The notes below the pieces were generated by a model. The model ran no database searches and was not told where the DNA came from. It saw only the letters and a list, made by a program, of their open reading frames with translations. A stretch of 11,345 bases of DNA, from assembly GCA_030594725.1 (NCBI GenBank), contig JAUVEQ010000049.1, positions 1-11,345 on the forward strand, given 5' to 3'. The translations under genes and the position numbers were made by a program. This document shows, piece by piece, positions 7,769 to 11,345 of this stretch (position 1 is the stretch's first letter; each line of letters begins with the position of its first letter). The stretch comes from Methanobacteriota archaeon (GTDB lineage: Archaea > Thermoplasmatota > DTKX01 > GCA-020343715).

Positions 7769-8149
7769 CTACACCCTTCGGCCGCGGCGGCCGCCCTTCT
7801 TCTTCGTTCCATCGTGGGGCACCGGGGTCACGTCCTCGATCCGGCCGATGCGAAGACCGGCGCGGGCCAGAGAACGGATGGCTGCCTGTGCGCCAGGTCC
7901 CGGGCTGTGGGACTTGTTGCCACCCGGGGCACGGATACGCACGTGGACTCCGTCGATGCCCTTCTCCTTGGCTATGTCCGCCACCCTCTCGGCAGCCCTC
8001 ATGGCCGCGTTGGGGGAGGCCTGGTCCTTGTCCGCCTTCACTACCATGCCGCCGGAGGCCTTGGTGACGGTCTCGGCGCCAGTGAGGTCAGTGATGGTGA
8101 TGATGACGTTGTTGTAGGATGCGAAGATATGTGCTATTCCCCAGCGCAT
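7769..8149 (-). CDS. rps11: 30S ribosomal protein uS11
   Basis: uS11 sits on the platform of the small ribosomal subunit and binds 16S rRNA near the mRNA exit. The protein has 126 residues, normal for archaea. Family hallmarks are WGIAHIFASYNNVIITITDL at the N-terminus, the GGMVVKADKDQASPNAAM stretch, GVHVRIRAPGGNKSHSPGPG, and a basic C-terminus ending KKKGGRRGRRV. The ATG at 8149 overlaps the rps4 stop codon as TGATG, and a perfect GGAGGTGA lies 6 bases upstream within the rps4 coding sequence, so the two genes are almost certainly translationally coupled. Nothing is missing compared with the family. Confidence 0.97.
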   Translation of the reverse strand: MRWGIAHIFASYNNVIITITDLTGAETVTKASGGMVVKADKDQASPNAAMRAAERVADIAKEKGIDGVHVRIRAPGGNKSHSPGPGAQAAIRSLARAGLRIGRIEDVTPVPHDGTKKKGGRRGRRV

Positions 8150-9042
8150 CAGGACTCACCTCCTTTCTTGGGTTTCTCCTCCACTACGGGAGCCTTCTTG
8201 GATGCATCCTCCTTGGGGGTATCCTCCTTCCCCTTGGGAGCCTCCTCCTTTCCCTTCCCCTTGGGAGCCTCCTCCTTTCCCTTCTCCTTGGGGGCATCCT
8301 CCTTCCCCTTGGTGGCCTCCTCGCCATCTGCGGGTGCCTTGGTGGCCTCCTCGCCGTCCTTTGGTGAGGCGTCATCCTCCGACTTCCCCTCGGTATCATT
8401 GGTGATGGCCTGGCGCATGGCTGCGATGCGTTGGATCTCACGGGAGCGGCGCATGTCCCGTTCCTTCTCCGCGGATACCCTGCGCTCCTCCTTGACGGTG
8501 GTCATCTGGGGCGCGAAGTCGACCGCGGGCCGCTCGGGGTGCATATCGCTACCCATCGGTGAGCTCATGTAGAAGTCTATGACGGCGGTCTCGGTGTCTC
8601 CGACCATGTAACTTGGCACGGTGACCTTGCGGCCATCGATGCCGATGTGGCCATGGACTATGAGCTGCCTGGCTTGCTTCACGGTGCGGGCCATGCCCTT
8701 GAGGTATATCTGGGTCTGGAGCCTCCTGACGAGCAATGCCTCGACCTCCAGGGACAGCACGTCGTTGAGGTCGGACTTGCTCGAGAGGAGCCCGATACGT
8801 ATGAGGCGCTTGAGGAGGGCATCCACCTCCTTGATGGCCTGCTCGTCGCTGGTGTTGAGTCTGGCTTGAAGTTCCCTCGCCTGTCGACGGAGGTTGCGGA
8901 GAATGGTCTGGATCTTCCAGAGTTCCCGCTTGTTCTTGAGGCCGTACTTGCGGACGATCATCTTCTCCTCGGAGATGCGGGGGCCGTCCCATGGATGTGA
9001 CGGGGTCTGGTAATGTTTCCTGGCGAACTTGGGGTCTCCCAT
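8149..9042 (-). CDS. rps4: 30S ribosomal protein uS4 with long repetitive C-terminal tail
   Basis: uS4 is a primary 16S rRNA binding protein that nucleates assembly of the small-subunit body. Residues 1 to about 175 are canonical: MGDPKFARKHYQTPSHPW at the N-terminus, the KYGLKNKRELWK motif, and an S4 RNA-binding domain (about 107-160) with RRLQTQIYLKGMARTVKQAR and GHIGIDGRKV. The whole protein has 297 residues, against roughly 160 to 200 for typical archaeal uS4. The extra part is a charged helix-prone stretch (about 183-212) and then a low-complexity tail (about 219-297) of Lys, Glu, Ala and Pro built from GKEEAPK-like and DGEEATK-like units. The ATG at 9042 follows the rps13 stop by 12 bases, with GGGGTGA overlapping that stop as its ribosome binding site. 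The tail has no recognised function. Confidence 0.96.
   Translation of the reverse strand: MGDPKFARKHYQTPSHPWDGPRISEEKMIVRKYGLKNKRELWKIQTILRNLRRQARELQARLNTSDEQAIKEVDALLKRLIRIGLLSSKSDLNDVLSLEVEALLVRRLQTQIYLKGMARTVKQARQLIVHGHIGIDGRKVTVPSYMVGDTETAVIDFYMSSPMGSDMHPERPAVDFAPQMTTVKEERRVSAEKERDMRRSREIQRIAAMRQAITNDTEGKSEDDASPKDGEEATKAPADGEEATKGKEDAPKEKGKEEAPKGKGKEEAPKGKEDTPKEDASKKAPVVEEKPKKGGES
8156..8163 (-). promoter_or_regulatory. Ribosome binding site for rps11 (inside the rps4 3' end)
   Basis: GGAGGTGA on the minus strand is a full match to the archaeal Shine-Dalgarno consensus and ends 6 bases before the ATG. It fixes the rps11 start and lies within the last codons of rps4. Confidence 0.85.
8231..8284 (-). 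repeat. Perfect 27-bp tandem duplication in the uS4 tail
   Basis: Positions 8231-8257 and 8258-8284 are identical 27-base units, equal to nine codons that encode GKEEAPK plus two flanking residues. Diverged copies lie on both sides (around 8212-8230 and 8285-8308). The exact identity suggests recent expansion by slippage or unequal crossing-over, with the frame kept. Confidence 0.85.
8307..8366 (-). repeat. 30-bp tandem repeat in the uS4 tail
   Basis: Two adjacent 30-base units (8307-8336 and 8337-8366) begin with the same 19 bases and then diverge. They encode DGEEATK-containing decapeptides. The array is separate from the 27-bp duplication nearby. Confidence 0.75.
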
Positions 9043-9048
9043 CTTGCC

Positions 9049-9055
9049 TCACCCC
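9049..9055 (-). promoter_or_regulatory. Ribosome binding site for rps4, overlapping the rps13 stop
   Basis: GGGGTGA on the minus strand starts at the last base of the rps13 TAG codon and ends 6 bases before the rps4 ATG. This placement implies re-initiation by ribosomes finishing rps13. Confidence 0.7.
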
Positions 9056-9567
9056 TACTTCCTCTTCCTGGAAACGCCCAGGACCAGCCCGGTGCGTCCG
9101 TTGGACTTGAGCCGCTGACCGCGGACCTTGTGGCCCCTCTCGTGGCGGATGCCCTTGTAGCACCGTATCTTCTTCAGACGGTTGATGTCGTCACGGCGTG
9201 CCATCTGCACTTCGGAGGCGGCCATATGCATGTCGTCGCCGGTGTCGAAGTCCTTCTGACGGTTCATCATCCAGTTGGGTAGGATCTCGTGGATGTTCTC
9301 GACGGCGACCTTGATCCTCTCGATCTCCTCCTCGGAGAGGTCACCGATCCGGGCCTTACGGTCGAACCCCAGATGGTCGACGATACGGATGCTCACACGG
9401 CGCCCCACGCCCTTGATCCTCGGAAGGGCCAGGTATAGCGGCATGTGGCCATCTATATCGGTATTGACAATACGAACGAGGAATTGAAAATCAGGATTCT
9501 CATCCTCTTGCTTCTTCATGAACTTAGGGCCTTCACCCTTGGTCTCCTTTGGTTCCTTCTTCGCCAT
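9055..9567 (-). CDS. rps13: 30S ribosomal protein uS13
   Basis: uS13 lies in the head of the small subunit, contacts the P-site tRNA and forms bridges to the large subunit. The protein has 170 residues. The core begins near residue 27 (FQFLVRIVNTDIDG) and shows the family signatures LPRIKGVGRRVS, IGDLSEEEIERI, YKGIRHERGHKVRGQR and the basic C-terminus GVSRKRK. The first 26 residues are an extra Lys/Glu-rich stretch before the core; typical archaeal uS13 is nearer 150 residues. The ATG at 9567 was chosen because GGAGGT lies 9 bases upstream; an internal ATG at 9519 would give 154 residues but has no well-placed binding site. It is the first gene of the operon, downstream of a TATA box and a structured leader. 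Confidence 0.96.
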   Translation of the reverse strand: MAKKEPKETKGEGPKFMKKQEDENPDFQFLVRIVNTDIDGHMPLYLALPRIKGVGRRVSIRIVDHLGFDRKARIGDLSEEEIERIKVAVENIHEILPNWMMNRQKDFDTGDDMHMAASEVQMARRDDINRLKKIRCYKGIRHERGHKVRGQRLKSNGRTGLVLGVSRKRK

Positions 9568-9576
9568 ACAGGTCGA

Positions 9577-9582
9577 ACCTCC
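9577..9582 (-). promoter_or_regulatory. Ribosome binding site for rps13
   Basis: GGAGGT on the minus strand lies 9 bases before the ATG at 9567. It decides between that start and the internal ATG at 9519. Confidence 0.7.
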
Positions 9583-9594
9583 TACGGGCCTCAG

Positions 9595-9651
9595 CGGGAC
9601 GTGCAGGACGGAAGTGTCCTACCACGTCAGCCCGGTCATTAATCGACCGAG
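9595..9651 (-). promoter_or_regulatory. Structured 5' leader of the rps13-rps4-rps11-rpoD operon (two hairpins)
   Basis: In the inferred leader, read on the minus strand, two inverted repeats follow each other. The first (9631-9651) pairs CUCGGUC with GACCGGG, seven pairs including one G-U, around a 7-base loop. The second (9598-9628) pairs GACGUG with CACGUC and AGGAC with GUCCU, separated by a small asymmetric internal loop and closed by a 6-base loop. Its stem could extend using 9632-9634, which the first hairpin also uses, so the two may compete. They end about 12 bases before the rps13 Shine-Dalgarno. Autogenous control of the operon is inferred by analogy with bacterial ribosomal-protein leaders. 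Confidence 0.5.
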
Positions 9652-9684
9652 CCCCGACGGGACGGCGGTGATACCCCGCGGTCC

Positions 9685-9692
9685 TATATAAA
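9685..9692 (-). promoter_or_regulatory. TATA box of the ribosomal protein / rpoD operon
   Basis: TTTATATA on the minus strand is a near-consensus archaeal TATA box. It lies in the 155-base gap between the upstream gene's stop (9723) and rps13. Typical spacing puts transcription start near 9660, giving a leader of about 95 bases. The sequence just upstream is A/T-richer than its surroundings, but no clear BRE is seen. Confidence 0.7.
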
Positions 9693-9722
9693 CATTATGT
9701 TGCCTGGATGGCCTGGTGGCCC

Positions 9723-11345
9723 TCACCCTTCCTTCTCCAGAAGCAGCGGTTGTTCGGTTATGTCCCTCTTCAACCGCGGGTCCACGATCGGCTGGACCTT
9801 GAGGCGGCCCATGTACTTCTCCTTGAGCATCCGGTTCAGGGAGTGACCCAGCTCGGCCAGGAGACCGGTGATGACCTCCATCTCCGATGATGCCACGAAG
9901 AACTCGGACGTATGGCTGTCCTCGCGGACGGTGACCCGGATGACGATCTTGTAGCCCTTCACCTTGGTCTCGCCGTAGAACCAGGCCTCGCCGAGCCATG
10001 TGGGGCGCTCCTCGATGAACTCCCGGACGAACTTCACATCGTGCAAGTGGACAACGCCCTTGCACAGCTCGAAGGCCTGGAGGGGGGCCAGCCCGTCGGG
10101 GTAACGGAACACCTTGGAATCCTGGGAGGCGAGCTCCTCCCGGATGAGGCGTTTGAGCATCGCGGTGTTGGCATTCTCCCTGGTGAAGAAGATGGGGCAC
10201 ACGATGTCCGCCCTCCGCGACTTCATCGATACCACCTGGAGCTTGCCTGCCACGTCCCTGTAGGTCAAGGTGCCGTCTATCATGGACTCCATGCATATGA
10301 TGGGGTCGAAGTTGAAGGCCACCGTCTTCTTCTCGCCCGCATTGATGTTTCCCAGGTACACCTTGCCCCGTTTGTACTCGTAGACGGGCTGGATGTGGTC
10401 GATCCGGAGGACATTGTCGTCGTAGACGATGTCCAGGGCAACGTCGGTGATGACGGTGTCCGTGTCGTTCTTGACCGCCGCCTTCAGGCGCACGAATCCC
10501 TGGAAGAACTCCACCTCTGACAGCAGCTTGACGCCCTTCTTCTCCTTGGACTTGATCACCGTCTCGCGATCTATGCCTCCGGTAAGACCCAGTATGCGCT
10601 TCCCGAACTCGTGGATCCCCTCGAGCTTGTCCTTGTCCCCGTCCCAGCGCTCGATGACGCCAGCGTAGTTGCCCTCGATCTGGCGGACCATCTCGCGGAT
10701 CTCCTCGCGCATGTTGGGTGGCTCGGGCCCGAAGATGGTGACGGCGCAGGTGATGTACCGCCCCCTCTCGATGACGATGCGGCTGTCCCCGTACTCGAAG
10801 CTGCCCAGGTTGCCCTCCCGGGACATGGACTCCTTGATGAAGTCCTGGATCGCAGTGAACATCCCCGCGAACACGTCCTGTGCATCACGGTCGGCCGAGG
10901 CGATGGAAGTGGCAGCCAGTATCAACCGGCCGTCGTTGTGGATGAAGTAGACCTCCTCGACGGCGCAGAGGGCCTTGTCCTTCGCCGGGGTGGTCACCGT
11001 CGCGACCGACGCGGGGGTGGCGGCGATTGCCGGAGCGACCGCCCTCTCCGCCTTGGCGCTGGCGGTGACCGCGGGTGCGGTCTCTCGCTTCCGCCGACGG
11101 CTCATGACGATGCCGCCGACGGCACCGACCACGATGATGACGACCAGCAGGAGTAGCCACCAGTAGTCCATTATGTCGAAACCGTCATCGCCGTTGCCAT
11201 TGTTGGGCGTGGGGTCCTCGACGCCCGTGATCAGGATCTTCTGGTAGTCCGTCTTGTTGGTGTTGCCCGCCATATCGGTGGCCTTCACGTAGAAGGTGGC
11301 ATTCCCCTTTCCACCCGGGGCCAGCTCGTCCTTGAACCACTTGTT
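9723..11345 (-). CDS. Single-pass membrane protein with large cytoplasmic longin-like / beta-sandwich region (5' partial)
   Basis: I do not recognise this as a characterised family. The frame stays open to the window edge, giving 540 residues plus stop; the GTG at 11288 lies inside a continuing domain and is not the start. The visible N-terminal part ends an extracellular Ig- or cadherin-like strand pattern (TFYVKATDMAGN). An acidic linker, a membrane helix (about 61-81) and RRRKR follow, placing the rest inside the cell. After an Ala/Thr/Pro-rich linker come three parts: residues 127-244, with the predicted order two strands, helix, three strands, helix, as in longin or related profilin-like folds; residues 271-391, a likely beta-sandwich with LGNINAGEKKTVAF and DGTLTYRD; and residues 392-540, mixed alpha/beta. 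A signalling or scaffold role at the membrane is inference. It is on the same strand as the ribosomal operon, which has its own promoter downstream. Confidence 0.8.
   Translation of the reverse strand, partial: NKWFKDELAPGGKGNATFYVKATDMAGNTNKTDYQKILITGVEDPTPNNGNGDDGFDIMDYWWLLLLVVIIVVGAVGGIVMSRRRKRETAPAVTASAKAERAVAPAIAATPASVATVTTPAKDKALCAVEEVYFIHNDGRLILAATSIASADRDAQDVFAGMFTAIQDFIKESMSREGNLGSFEYGDSRIVIERGRYITCAVTIFGPEPPNMREEIREMVRQIEGNYAGVIERWDGDKDKLEGIHEFGKRILGLTGGIDRETVIKSKEKKGVKLLSEVEFFQGFVRLKAAVKNDTDTVITDVALDIVYDDNVLRIDHIQPVYEYKRGKVYLGNINAGEKKTVAFNFDPIICMESMIDGTLTYRDVAGKLQVVSMKSRRADIVCPIFFTRENANTAMLKRLIREELASQDSKVFRYPDGLAPLQAFELCKGVVHLHDVKFVREFIEERPTWLGEAWFYGETKVKGYKIVIRVTVREDSHTSEFFVASSEMEVITGLLAELGHSLNRMLKEKYMGRLKVQPIVDPRLKRDITEQPLLLEKEG

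Noticed and set aside
7756..7812. N-terminal extension of RpoD from the ATG at 7812
   Set aside because: It lies inside the 3' end of rps11, is an Arg/Ala-rich shadow of that gene, and has no family similarity. The ATG at 7755 follows a G-run.
7412..8572. Plus-strand open frame of 386 codons, and another at 6898-7695
   Set aside because: They run antisense across rpoD, rps11 and rps4, which are certain genes. Their products are low-complexity reflections of those codons.
9568..9680. tRNA gene in the leader of the ribosomal operon, suggested by successive hairpins and a GGTTCGACC segment
   Set aside because: The stems cannot be arranged as a cloverleaf with an acceptor stem and a 7-base anticodon loop, and the GGTTCGA segment overlaps the rps13 ribosome binding site.
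11231..11288. GTG at 11288 as the start of the minus-strand membrane protein
   Set aside because: The frame continues without a stop to the window edge, and the residues before it complete the same extracellular domain, so the gene is truncated by the window.

Overview
This GC-rich window looks like chromosomal DNA of a euryarchaeon, most likely from the Thermoplasmata or a close relative (taxonomy is inference). The evidence is an archaeal rps13-rps4-rps11-rpoD operon whose RpoD subunit carries an inserted ferredoxin-like Fe-S domain, an archaeal TATA box (TTTATATA) in front of it, GGAGGTGA-type ribosome binding sites, and large archaeal surface proteins with one C-terminal membrane anchor.

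Layout: (1) 2-5149, plus strand, is the 3' part of a giant cell-surface protein. It has two arrays of calcium-binding thrombospondin type 3-like repeats around an NHL-type beta-propeller, then an S-layer-like region, a duplicated PKD plus carboxypeptidase-regulatory-like unit, one membrane helix and an acidic cytoplasmic tail. (2) 5150-5407 is intergenic, with a weak promoter candidate. (3) 5408-6820, plus strand, is a PLP-dependent aromatic-L-amino-acid decarboxylase with its catalytic residues intact. (4) 6821-6921 is a short gap between convergent genes. (5) 6922-9567, minus strand, holds rps13, rps4, rps11 and rpoD, tightly packed and probably translationally coupled. (6) 9568-9722 holds the operon promoter and a leader of about 95 nt predicted to fold into hairpins. 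(7) 9723-11345, minus strand, is the 3' part of a second single-pass membrane protein, with a large cytoplasmic part whose predicted topology suggests a longin-like domain, an appendage-like beta-sandwich and an alpha/beta C-terminal domain.

The ribosomal and RNA polymerase genes form one transcription unit. It corresponds to the bacterial alpha operon but stops at rpoD. The surface protein, the decarboxylase and the second membrane protein appear to be separate units, and nothing in the window links them functionally. The most interesting material is the cytoplasmic part of the 9723-11345 protein, the structured leader of the ribosomal operon, the unusual Fe-S ligand set in RpoD, and the long repetitive tail of uS4. 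I found no CRISPR array, insertion sequence, tRNA or rRNA.
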